Assembly: GCA_014529385.2 (NCBI GenBank)
Contig: CM043967.1
Coordinates: 9,563,501-9,627,500, forward strand
Source of the DNA: Adiantum capillus-veneris
Lineage: Eukaryota > Streptophyta > Polypodiopsida > Polypodiales > Pteridaceae
DNA: 64,000 nucleotides
Direction: 5' to 3'
The notes below the pieces were generated by a model. It had not been told where the DNA came from and searched no databases. It saw only the letters and a list, made by a program, of their open reading frames with translations. A program made the position numbers and the translations under genes. Below, piece after piece: positions 1 to 10,443 of the stretch (its first letter is position 1; every line of letters starts with the position of its first letter).

Positions 1-929
1 ACCACACTCTTAGCCCCTTTGCTAATGTTGTCCACATAAGGACTCCAAACCTTAACCTAAGCTAACCAAATATAAACACATCACTTTTTACATGAAGAAC
101 GTAAGGTAACCCCTAGCTCTGTTGACCCACCACACTTGTTTCTTATCATCGCGAAGACCCAATCATGTTCTAAATCAATTTTAACACTCCTACATTAACC
201 TCTTCCAACCTTGTCTAGCCACCACATTGTGCCTAAAGAACCCCAACTTTAACGTAAAGCCTATTATACCCATCTCCCATCTACCACTTCTCTTGTCTTT
301 AAACCATGCCAACCTTTACCTATTTCTAAGGAACGCATCCCCTTATTAGTTATATACGCCTAACTAGCAACAGGGTATTCTCTACTCCACCTTATCTCTA
401 CTAGATTCATACACTCAACTTCCAAGGGACTGTGTGTGTGTGTGTGTGTGTGTGTCTCCCCCCCTCCCCTTTCCCTACCCAACAAAAGGTTTTGTCTCCT
501 CTCACACTTACGTTCCGTCCCTCTTATGGGTAGTTTACTCCTTACCTTGAACTTTTCTCACCCACCTCCTACAATGCTTCATAAAGGAATGCTACACGCT
601 TCATTGCATTCATTATTGCATAGTTCAAAACTTATATCTTGAATAACAAAGGAGGGGGTACTTCAAAATATCCTCTAAAAATCTACTTTTTAAGATGACC
701 CCTAGCAAGAATGCTTCATGAAACCTTCTAGAAATTGGTACCACTTTATGAACTCTTTGAAACGGTGATTGCTCTAGGAACGGTTTTTTGATGGTCCTTT
801 CAAATTTACTGAAAGACTATGTATTTCCTTTATCCAATGTATCAAACTTACACCCTTACTCCATAAGTTAACACTATGAATTTTTAAACTCTCAAGAAAT
901 TAGAGTCACTTTCAACCAAGAGAATCTAT
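1..929. other. Non-coding stretch with a TG microsatellite
   Basis: I see no coding similarity on either strand. The only landmark is a (TG)n run at 431-455. The stretch is AT-rich with short C-rich patches. The missing left end of the CACTA element described below could lie here or outside the window, but I found no CACTA-type terminus. Confidence 0.5.
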
Positions 930-1301
930 TTATTGGTACACATCCATCACATGAAGGTATTTCTATGGAAAGTAATGAGGGGTGCTCTTCCGACAGGGGT
1001 GAAGATTCAGGAAAGAGGGATAGGGACAGATCAATGCCTGGGGTGCAGGATGGCTAGTGAAGATATGACCCACCTTTTTATGGAATGCCCATCTATCAGA
1101 GGCCTTACAGGAAAAATTTGCAAGTGAGTCCAAAGAACATGGAAAATTGGTTTTTCAAGACTGATTTACTCCTTGGAGGTAAGAACTTGGGTAGCCTTTC
1201 CATCCTCATGTGCACTCAAATTATCAGGTTTTGCTTTTTTACATAATGTATGGCAAACAAGGAACCGCTGTGTGTTCGAAGGAGTTCCTGAGGTCGCAAG
1301 C

Positions 1302-1619
1302 TTCGCAGAAATTATACAAGAAAGCAAAGTGCTAATATGGACGCTCGGGCTCAATCAAAACGCGGATGATTGGTCTAGGGTTACCTGTGCCTTGTTGTCA
1401 GTGGAAGGCTTAGGTAAGGGGAAACCCATGAAACCAGAAGATTAGTGAAGAACATGATAATTCGCAGAAATTATACAAGAAAGCGGAGTGCTAATATGGA
1501 CGCTCGGGCTCAATCAAAACGCGGATGATTGGTCTAGGGTTACCTGTGCCTTGTTGTCAGTGGAATGCTTAGGTAAGGGGAAACCCATGAAACCAAAAGA
1601 TTAGTGAAGAACATGATAA
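1302..1619 (+). repeat. Tandem duplication of a 159-bp unit in the LINE tail
   Basis: The segment 1302-1460 recurs head to tail at 1461-1619 with only a few substitutions (for example AAGG versus ATGC in the middle). It covers the end of the LINE reading frame including its stop codon. Confidence 0.9.
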
Positions 1620-1730
1620 AATGAACGTGGTGTATCAAGGGCATGGAGGCAGGTCGTTAGGGGTGGCTCCCCAGATAGCTGATGTGAGTTTGGTCTCAGT
1701 ATGGCAAGTTCTTGTAATTTTTTGAGATGA

Positions 1731-4700
1731 TCAATATAATTCACTCACAATTGTGAGTTTTGCTATTAAAAAAAATGCAAGGTGTCTAGGCACTGGGGGT
1801 GCCCTTCTTCCTCCATGTGCTTGTTTCCATGCTTCCCTCTCTTGCAAACGCCTGGCCTTTGCCACTATCCACAAGTCCACCCACTTGGTCATAATCTTTG
1901 CATTGAGAATGCAAAAGTTATCGACCAGTCGTGGTAGATTCATATCCATGTTAAGTAGTTTCCCATTTCCACTTGTCAAGTGTGAAGTCATCCTTGAATC
2001 TTCCTCGTCTGACCACATGCGAGGCATTGAAGGATCAACTTGTGCAAAATACTCTAATATGTAAACGAATGCCTCTTGAACAATCCACCTTCGGCCATAC
2101 ATGCCTATGGTTGAGACCGTAGCCTCACAAAATCTTTGAGATTCTTTAAAAACCTCTCTAAGAAGAACATACATCATGCGTGCACTACTCCACATATAGC
2201 TATCTCCTCCACACGTGAACCAAGAGGTGAATTTGACTAAGAAGGACCGATCGAGGAAATGCATCTTCAATGGCACACACAATTTCTGTTGCAAGTGTTT
2301 GAGCAACAGGGATAGCATCTGTTTCGATTTCCTTGGAGCTCACAAATCTGCAAGACAACACACAAGGATACACTAAGTGCTAGTTGAAATTATTGTGTAC
2401 ATAAAAAAGGTGTAGTTGAGTGGAGTCTTGTGGTGTTCCTTACTAGCTCTCCTAATTTGAAAATAGCGTCCCTAACTTTCTTGTCCCGACATATACACAT
2501 GCTCACCGTCAGAATGAACTACAATGTAAATCAGGGAAAGGGAAAGTGAGTGATAGTCATACACACAAACTATAGATAGAATAGAGAGTATGAAGTTTAC
2601 CTAAAGCATCTTGTACCAATCGTGGGACTTCAACCCATACAATTGAACTATTCCACCCTTCTTCGCTTTTGTAAAACCTCCCTTTAGCGACCTCATGTAT
2701 CCTGTTGGTGTGCAAATAGAGGCGATGGTACCCTTCACCTTGTCTAATTCTTCTTTTGCTAGCATTCATGGTGCTTTAGGAAGCACAATCTTTCCATTTG
2801 GGACACGCCGTGGAGTGGCATAGGCGGGAGACGTTTTAAAAGCCTCAAATCCTCCCTCGCACCCAAAGAGTCCTTCTTGCCAATAATGTGGTCCCATAGT
2901 GTTTGGGTACATTCTTGAATATGTGCATGGGATCCAAGAGGTGTTGTATTTTTAAGTCCTTCCAATATGGAAGCCTTGAAAATATGGAATACCTTGACAT
3001 ATCTTTTGGTGGAGGACACGGAGTCGGATTGTTGTTGTGGTGCTCCTCCCAAATGGTTGCCCAATCTGCCATTGTGAGCTTTAGAGTATCCTTCCCATTT
3101 GTTGGAGCCTTGTGCTTGATATGCCCTTGGGGTAAGGAACGATGGTTGTTTGGATAGATTACCTTGCGCAAGGAATTTGGCCTCTCCGTCACCAACGATG
3201 GCCTACAAGTAGGACATGCATTGTGGCCCGATGTGGACAACCTTGCATACATATCATATGGTTAGAGAGATGAGTGAACTAAAGTGAGCTAAAGGGAGAG
3301 AGGGAATGAGGGAAAGAGAGATAGAGGACAGGGGGTTACTAGAAATCTCTCCAAGCCCAGGATTGTCGTGCATAGTCCACATAAGGATTCCCCTCACTTG
3401 AGCCTCTCTCCCCCCCTTTGCAAGTGAGACATCGACAACAGGAATGCCTCTCCATAACTCCTCCAACTCCTCAATGAGGGGCTCGAGGTAAATGTCAATA
3501 TTTGACACTTTGTACTTCGCTAGCACAAGCAAGGAAAGAAGTATATTGCCCTTCTTGGTTGTCTCCCATGGTTGAATATTGTAGTTGACGATCACCACAG
3601 GCCAAGTGCTCCATGAAGTAGACTTAGTGCCAAAGGGGTTGACACCATCACTTGCTAACCCAAGCCTCAAGTGTCGAGGCTCCAACCCAAACTCTGGCCA
3701 TTGAGTTTCAATGTGCCTCCATGCAGGTGAATTGGCAGGGACACGCATCATTCCATCATTTGAGCGATGGTTTGCATGCCACGCGAGAAGCTCCACGATA
3801 GACCTACTTTTAAACATGTCTTGGATGCGAGGAATTAATGGAAAATGTCTTAATACCTTGCAGGGTAAGTGTGCCCCGCTCACACCTGTCTTGTATCGTG
3901 CCTCCCCGCACACGGGACATGAGGTAGCATATGTGCATGCTCATTGCGGCATAACATGCAATCGTTGATGCACCCATGGATACGGTCATACTCCATTCCA
4001 AGTGCAATGACATACGATCTAGCTCGTCGACGACCTGGAGGCATGTGGTGATCAACTGGCAGCATTTTGCCCATCAAACTACAAGAAACATGCTAATTAG
4101 TATAATTCCTAGAAGACGACACCATAAAGAGAGAGGGGCAGAGTATATAAAAGCCACATTCTATACTTACAGAAGTAGTGCATCGACACTTGCATTACTC
4201 CAACCGAATTTTGCTTGCAATTTGAGTACTTCCAACAATGCTCGGAGCACGGAGTACCGTGCACCGTCGTAAAGAGGTGTTCGGACACTCGTCATCAATC
4301 TATCCTCCGTTTTGGCAGCCCGTTTGGTGCAGGGCTGACAATCCTCTTTGCACACATCACGCTCGTGAGCTAGTAACTCATCACACATGTCGCACATGTA
4401 CTCATCCTCTACCTCAAAGTGCGACAAAGACGCCGTAGGAGCTGCCAATGTAGAGCCAACGGGCAGGATCACCATGCTGTGCACCCAAATCGCCCAGTCG
4501 CTCTTGCCTCTGCCGTTCGGCCTTGCGTGCCAGTGCACCACCACCGAACACAGACCAATGAGGCACCTCCTCAAGCGACGGGTGAGTCGCGCTATCATCT
4601 CTCCGAGCGCTTTTTCGATTATGCCAAAGCCCTTCGTCTCCACGTGCTCCAAAGCAATGCGCCTCAAGCGAGGAATTGCCCTTTTGCACTTGGCGCAAGG

Positions 4701-4781
4701 ACAAGGTAGTTTTTCCTTGAGCCAACGATCTCGCTCTGGGCTTCCAAGAAGACCACGATCATCCCAGTCGATGTCGTGCAC
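1731..4781 (-). pseudogene. CACTA (En/Spm) transposase, tnp2/TNPD type, broken
   Basis: Cut-and-paste transposase read from 4781 towards 1731. The N-terminal part (4781-4167) has the CPCAKCK motif of the transposase-associated domain. The next part (about 4077-3880) carries MEYDRIHGCINDCMLC. The part at 3913-3254 carries CGEARYK, KVLRHFPLIPRIQDMF and LRLGLASDGVNPFG, all hallmarks of the tnp2 family. The part at 3252-2845 has ACPTC and the block SRLPYWKDLKIQHLLDPMHI. The C-terminal piece (2318-1753) reads like the conserved tail of these proteins (GRRWIVQEAFVYILEYF). Several frame changes and stops separate the pieces, and some may be introns. The protein would act in the nucleus on terminal inverted repeats. 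As it stands it is inactive. Confidence 0.88.
1743..1758. repeat. 16-bp perfect palindrome at the LINE/CACTA junction
   Basis: ACTCACAATTGTGAGT is self-complementary and lies about 10 bp before the A-run that seems to end the LINE. It could be a LINE 3'-end hairpin or chance. Confidence 0.5.
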
Positions 4782-4799
4782 ATACGAAAGGTTGTTTAT

Positions 4800-5726
4800 T
4801 TAGTCATGTGTCCTAAAAAATAAATAATTAGAAAAACACTTAATTCCATTAGAAAAATTACATGTAGTTAATTAAAGTCATAGGTAATAAATGACAATGA
4901 GTGTTAAAATTATTTTTTAACTAAAAGAGATTTTTAAAAATTCAATTAATAAACATTTAAAAGTACTACAAAACAAAGTATCCATAAAAAATTAAAAATC
5001 TTCATTAAAAAACTCAAAAGGCTAAAAAATGAAATAATGTATAGCTAAGGGGGTAGGGGGGGTGGTTCCCTCCCTGCAACCTCGGATTCGCATGTATCTG
5101 AAATGACTGGCCGCGGTAATATGGGCGGTAATAAGCACCGTAATAGGCGCGGTAATAGCTGGTGCCTAAAAAAGGAAAGAAGGGAGAGTATGTCTCGTTT
5201 TTGCAGCATACCCTGCGTTCTTGCTCTCCGCCATCTCTCCCAAGCTTCTCCCCCTCCCCCACCTCCCATATCCCTACCCTCTCTCTCCTTCAACAAGCCT
5301 CCCCCCTCCCCCCCCCCCCCCCCCACCTCTCCCTTCCCCCTCTCTCCTTCTCCAAGCTTCTCAAGTTTCATCAAAGAGGGTTTCGTCCAAGTTTTGGCAA
5401 GGGGGTATTCCGCCATCTTCTTTGGACTCTCAACCTATTCAAAGCTCAACCGCGCTACAAAGAAGAGGTAAAACACAAAAGCACATCCTCCCTCTTCCCC
5501 TTTTGTTTTCTACTACTACTACTACACACACACACACATAAATAATAACAATAGAGAAAATAGAGAATCCATTATACATACCTCGTTCATTAGGAAATGG
5601 TTGTTTCACACGGCTTGTTTGAAATGGTTGCTTTGCTAAGCACGTTTGAAAATGGTTGCTTTGCTACGCACATTTGGAAATGATTGATTTGTCACGCACG
5701 TTTTGGAAATGATTGTTTGGATAGTG
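4800..5726. other. Upstream region of the CACTA transposase: AT-rich, then GCGGTAAT motifs, then pyrimidine-rich
   Basis: 4800-5040 is very AT-rich. 5108-5160 contains GGTAAT four times, three of them as GCGGTAAT or GGCGGTAAT, like the subterminal motif near 10450-10590. 5230-5365 is strongly pyrimidine-rich with a C-run around 5300-5322. 5590-5715 repeats a GAAATGGTTG/GAAATGATTG phrase about five times. Predicted proline/serine proteins here are low-complexity artefacts. The region probably holds the transposase promoter. Confidence 0.5.
5108..5160. promoter_or_regulatory. Cluster of GGTAAT motifs upstream of the transposase
   Basis: Direct copies read CGCGGTAATA, GGCGGTAATA, CACCGTAATA and CGCGGTAATA at spacings of about 12-18 bp. 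In CACTA elements, short subterminal repeats of this kind bind the TNPA protein. Here the cluster is about 330 bp upstream of the transposase start. Its regulatory role is inferred from the matching motif at the element's right end. Confidence 0.45.
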
Positions 5727-5729
5727 TTA

Positions 5730-5785
<56 letters not shown>

Positions 5786-5787
5786 AT

Positions 5788-5830
<43 letters not shown>

Positions 5831-5835
5831 AATAT

Positions 5836-5879
<44 letters not shown>

Positions 5880-6141
5880 TAAAGAGAGTGAGAGAGGGAG
5901 AGAAATGTTAGATAAAGAGAGGTAATGTTAGATAGAGAGAGAGAAATAGATAAAGAGGGAGAGAAATGTTAGATAGAGAGAGAGAGAGAGAGAGAAATAG
6001 ATAAAGAGAGAGAGAGAGAGAAAGAGAGAGAAATATTAGATAAAGAGAGGTAAATGTTAGATAGAGAGAGAGAAATAAATAAAGTGAGTGAGAGAGAAAG
6101 AGGGATAGAGGTAGATAAATAGAGAGAGAGAGAATTAATGA

Positions 6142-6198
<57 letters not shown>

Positions 6199-6382
6199 AG
6201 AGAGGGAGAGAAATGTTAGATAGAGAGAGAGAAATTGATAAAGAGAGTGAGAGGGACAGAAATTTTAGAGAGAGAGAGAGAGGGAGAGAGAAAGAGAGAT
6301 AGAGGTAGATAATAGAGTGAGAGAGAGAGAGAGGGAAAAAAGAGAGAGAAAGAGAGATAGGGAGAGATAGAGTGATAGCAAA

Positions 6383-6422
<40 letters not shown>

Positions 6423-6493
6423 CGAGAGAGAGAAATAGGGAGAGAAAGAGAGAGAGGGAGAGATAGAGAGAGTGATAGCAAAATCGGGAAAGA

Positions 6494-6531
<38 letters not shown>

Positions 6532-6532
6532 A

Positions 6533-6579
<47 letters not shown>

Positions 6580-6602
6580 GGGAGAGAAAGATAGAAATAG
6601 GA

Positions 6603-6674
<72 letters not shown>

Positions 6675-7010
6675 TAGGGATAGGGATAGAGGGAGAGAGT
6701 GATAGGGAAAGAGGGAGATAAAGAGAGAGGTAGATAGAGAGGGAGAGAGGGAAAGAGAGAGAGTAGATAGAGGGAAATAGGGATAGGGAAAGAGGGAGAT
6801 AGAGGGAAATAGGGATAGGGAAAGAGAGAGAGTAGATAGAGAGGGAGAGAGGGAAAGAGAGAGAGGGAGAGAGGGAAAGAAAGAGAGAGATAGAGGGAAA
6901 GAGGGAGAGAAAGAGAGGTAGAGAGAGAAAGAGAGAGAGAGAGATAGAGGGAGAGAGGGAAAGAGGGAGAGAAAGAGAGAGATAGAGGGAAAAAGGGAGA
7001 GAAAGAGAGG

Positions 7011-7059
<49 letters not shown>

Positions 7060-7390
7060 TGAGAGAGGGAAAGAGGGAGAAAGAAAGAGAGAAATAGAGG
7101 GAAAGAGGGAGAGAAAGAGAGGGAGAAAGAGATAGAGTGAGAGAGGGAGAGAAAGAGAGAGATAGAGGGAAAGAGGGAGAGAGAGAGAGAGAGGGAGAGA
7201 GGGAAAGAGGGAGAGAAAGAGAGAGATAGAGGGAAATAGGGATGAGAAAGAGAGAAAGTAGATAGAGAGGAATAGAGATAGAGAGAAAGAGAGGAAGAGA
7301 AAGAAAGAGAGATAGAGAAAGAGAGGGAAAGGGGGAGAGAAAGAGAGAGATAGAGGGAAAGAGGTAGAGAAAGAGAGAGAAAGCGAAGGG
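5727..7390. repeat. 1.65-kb imperfect GA polypurine tract
   Basis: The plus strand is almost entirely A and G. Perfect (GA)n blocks alternate with degenerate units such as AAATGTTAGATAGAGAGAG (5890-6250) and GATAGAGGGAAAGAGGGAGA (6700-7380). The long Ser-Leu or Ser-Phe reading frames on the minus strand here are translation of this tract, not genes. It lies inside the CACTA element. Confidence 0.95.
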
Positions 7391-7683
7391 CAGCCCATCC
7401 CCAAGCTTGGAGGGTGTAGGTAGAAGACAATGGATTCCACTTGTAAAACATGCTAATCTATGCTTTGCAATAACGGAATGAAGCGGCTGCCTCAATTTGT
7501 GAGGCCATGGTGGATGTCCCTGGGGTCGCTCTTGTGGACGTACACAAAGCCCAAAAAAGTGGTGCCCAAGTCCAAAGCCACCATGACCTTAGCCGAGACC
7601 TCCATGCCTCGGCAGAAGATGTCGTCCATGTTTGGCTTCTCATCTCTGAGAGTGCTTGCTTTACATGGAGGCGCAGACATGAC
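7387..7683 (-). pseudogene. Fragment of an HSPA12-like Hsp70 ATPase gene
   Basis: Read from 7683 leftwards, the frame gives ALDLGTTFLGFVY then HKSDP. This is the phosphate-1 loop of the actin/Hsp70 ATPase fold in the form used by HSPA12-like proteins (a D-x-GTT-x-x-G-x-x-Y pattern). After a one-base frame change it continues EAAASFRYCKA, a TAG stop, then FYKWNPLSSTYTLQAWGWAA. This matches the next stretch of that family, where YCK and a W-G-W/Y-P-A block follow. Only about 100 codons of the N-terminus are present, and the polypurine tract begins right after. It has the frameshift and stop of a dead copy. Its position inside a CACTA element suggests transposon capture of a host exon. Confidence 0.7.
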
Positions 7684-7691
7684 TCTGGGAT

Positions 7692-7722
<31 letters not shown>

Positions 7723-7760
7723 CTCGATGAGAGAAATAGAATTATTTATTGCATTACATT

Positions 7761-8535
7761 AGAATTGTAATGTTACGAACAATTGATCACTTAGATGTTG
7801 AATTTAGGTACAGCCAACACAAAACAATGGCTACATTTACAACCTTAACATATATATGTGTGTACATATATATCTGTTTATGCATGTATGTAGGCAATAA
7901 GTACGGGAGCATAGCATCCGAAGGTTAGACGCTTCCTCTTGTGTATAGTCCTTTTTTAATCGTGGCGTTGCGGTCATTGATCCACTCATGCATGGATTAC
8001 CGCAATGTACCTTTGGTTTTACCACGGTTGAGACTGCAATGATATCTAAAGAGGTGCAGTTGACCTTTGGCACTACTAGCCTCTACTTAGGTCTACTAGT
8101 ATGTGTATGTATCTACGTGTTTGTGTGCTAATATATATATTCTATGGGAGAGAATTATAATGTTACGATCAATTGATCACTTAGACGTTGAATTTAGGTG
8201 CAGCCAACACAGAACGATGGCTACATTTACAACCTTAACATATATGTGTGTGAACATATATATCTGTTTATGCATGTATGTAGGCACTAAGTACGGGAGC
8301 ATAGCATCCGAAGGTTAGACGCTTCCTCTTGGGTATAGTCCTTTTTTAATCATGGCGTTGCGGTCATTGATCCACTCATGCATGGATTACCGCAATGTAC
8401 CTTTGGTTTTACCACGGTTGAGATTGTGATGATATCTAAAAAGGTGCAGCTCACGTTTGGCACTACTAGCCTCTACTTAGGTCTACTAGTATGTATATGT
8501 ATCTACGTGTTTGTGTGGTAATATACTTGTGTACG
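7761..8535. repeat. Two tandem copies of a 390-bp unit
   Basis: 7761-8150 is repeated at 8151-8535 with scattered substitutions. Matching landmarks 390 bp apart include AGAATTGTAATGTTACG/AGAATTATAATGTTACG, CATGCATGGATTACCGCAAT and GGTCTACTAGTATGT. Each unit carries one reverse-complement copy of GCGGTAAT (7996 and 8386), the octamer seen at the CACTA end. No coding frame is conserved between copies. Confidence 0.92.
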
Positions 8536-8595
8536 TATTTATAGATGAGTGAGTAGGGTGGAAAGCTTAATCTTATATTGGTCTTTGTAATGTAG

Positions 8596-10171
8596 ATGTC
8601 AAACGAGAGACCAACTGGTGAGGAGCAGCCATCTAGCTCTTCATTTGGTTGGTTCACATCTCAGGTGGGCTCCCACCCGGGGTGGGACATCGTCCCCAGT
8701 GGACCCGAGTCTTGAGTCGGTGATAACAATCAAAGAAATAAATAATGTTTCTACGTAGTTAACGATAAACCATGAGTGTCATAGGTTTTTTTTTTTTGGT
8801 TATTTGCAGGCATGGCCATCCTACACCTACGTTCTCAAATTCCTTTACCGGTCGTAGATCCTGACTTACAGCGGGCTATCTCTTTACGAGAGCAGTACCT
8901 CCATTCGACGGAGGATTTGTTTGGCCGCTACACTCTGCAGCACCTTGCGACCTACGGCATTTCTCCACAGACTACACCATGGGGGAGTCAGGGAGGGACT
9001 CCTTACCTACAGAGCCTCGCACCCACGGCACCTCCCTCTACTCTCCCTTCCTATCATCCTAGTCCTATTCTATCGCAGGGTCCTACTCCCCTTGCATCCT
9101 AGGGTCCTACTCCCATGGCATCGCAGGGTCCTACGCCACTCCATTCCACTTCAGCTTTGCTAGAACATCGTCGACGGACTTCCTCTCGCAGCGCGCGTCG
9201 ACGCTTGTCTCAGGGCAGTGAGCGCCGTGAGAGACGAACGGTGGCGGATCTTGTGGTTTTGCATGTTTTGGTAGTGGCAGGGGAACGAAGTCCCCACTTT
9301 CAGAGCATGCTGCCCCTGATGCAGAGGACGAGGATACTGACGCATCCGTGCCAGACACGCATGGGCGCTACTACAAGGTTAAATATGGCAGGGAGGTTGA
9401 TTTCAGCACAGCACAGGCAAGGCATTTCGACTCCATCTACAAATTCTTATACATTCAACGTATAAGAATTGTTTTATAAAGTTTAGAGACCAACTGCCCG
9501 ATCATGCACTGTACATTGAGGACGCTCTGTTAGCTAGATTTCCAAACGCCCCTGATCAACGTTTTTCCCAACAATGGTTGGAGGGCTACAGAAAGACATT
9601 TCTAAAAAAGAAGCAGTCCAGTGTGTGGCGTGCACCAGCCAACCAGGCCAAAGATCCAGACAAGAGTTACCGTGGTGGCAACATGGCAGACGCAAGGTGG
9701 GAGTGGGCAATTGAAGAGAAGAGCGATAAAGTTGCGATGGGCTCATCATATAGACAACAACGTGAGGCCCGCTCAAGACAAACTCCCACGCACTATGGCT
9801 TAGGAGGCAAGGAGCTTGGAAGAATAAATATGTAAGATTATTTGAATTATAACGTCGATCGGTGATTATAAAGATTGTAGTTGATAATTTGGTATTGTTA
9901 TTGCTAACTTAGGAAAATGTCACTCTCTCTCGACCAACCACAGAGAAGTATCACGGGCAACATACAAAATTTGATACTTGGCAATAATTATTCAAAAACA
10001 ACCACATCTCTCGCGAGCAATTTGACGCGGCGGTTGGACCACTACAAGCGGTAAGTTTAAACAAGTAATTTTGTATCAATTGTTTTGAGCTGTGGATAAT
10101 TGTTTTGGTTCGGGTTTATGTAGAGTCAAAGTGATCCAACATACGTGCCTCTGGACAATGATGAGGATTAG
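8596..10171 (+). pseudogene. Second CACTA gene (TNPA-like / Transposase_24-like), spliced, with inactivating changes
   Basis: A multi-exon gene can be traced. The start is ATG 8596, with exon 1 ending at CAG|GTGGGC (8664). The intron runs to TTTGCAG (8809). The next exon carries SQGPTP repeats; an early TAG at 9100 replaces the CAG seen in the sister repeat. An acidic segment and YYKVKYGREVDFSTAQARHF follow, then one frameshift near 9465. After that come RDQLPDHALYIEDALLARFP and LEGYRKTFLKKKQSSVW, up to the donor at 9831|GTAAGA. The last two exons (9913-10050 and 10124-10171) join in frame across GT-AG introns, apart from a TAA at about 9986, and end PTYVPLDNDED. Position and basic/acidic composition fit the DNA-binding TNPA-type partner of the transposase. 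Family assignment is from context and weak similarity. Confidence 0.6.
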
Positions 10172-10374
10172 ATAAAAAAATGTTTTTTTCAAAACTTTCG
10201 TAAAGTCCCAATGTGGCACAATGTATATACAACTATTTACTTTTTATTGTAACTTTTTTAAATAGTTGATCTTCTACATTTTTAATTGTCAAGGTAAAGT
10301 AAATTCAATTTCAGTTCTTTGATATTTTTTATACTCTTCCGAAAAACAATTGATGTCTTATTGTTTTATGCAGG

Positions 10375-10442
10375 TCAAAAATAAAGGTGCTCATTTGGGC
10401 CACCCAAATTTGGGTGGCCCAAATGAGCACCTTAATTTTTGA
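10375..10442. repeat. 68-bp palindrome (34-bp arms, one mismatch)
   Basis: The central 50 bp (10384-10433) is a perfect inverted repeat with no spacer: AAGGTGCTCATTTGGGCC and the rest of the arm mirrored exactly. The outer 9 bp on each side pair with one mismatch. It sits about 200 bp after the stop codon of the TNPA-like gene and just inside the subterminal repeats, so it could fold into a transcript-terminating or transposition-related hairpin. Confidence 0.95.
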
Positions 10443-10443
10443 A

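Larger units (their letters stand above)
930..1775 (+). mobile_element. 3' end of a LINE (non-LTR retrotransposon), decayed
   Basis: A frame starting about 933 encodes HMKVFLWKVMRGALPTGVKI followed by CLGCRMASEDMTHLFMECP. This is the pattern of the reverse-transcriptase zinc-binding domain (zf-RVT) downstream of plant LINE reverse transcriptases. A second frame (1173-1445) carries WQTRNRCVFEG, typical of the tail after that domain. Reverse transcriptase and endonuclease are absent, so the copy is 5'-truncated, as is usual for LINEs. The insert appears to end in a short A-run at 1768-1775 that abuts the CACTA transposase remnant. The two frames need a frameshift to join, so this is a dead copy. 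Confidence 0.75.

Noticed and set aside
4238-4803. Plus-strand ORFs opposite the CACTA transposase N-terminus
   Set aside because: Shadows of the conserved minus-strand transposase frame.
5045-5545. Pro/Ser-rich ORFs around the C-run
   Set aside because: Low-complexity translation of pyrimidine-rich DNA with no family match.
5969-7495. Minus-strand ORFs of about 390-510 codons made of Ser-Leu, Ser-Phe and Ser-Pro
   Set aside because: Direct translation of the GA polypurine tract; no non-repetitive coding content except the short HSPA12-like end.
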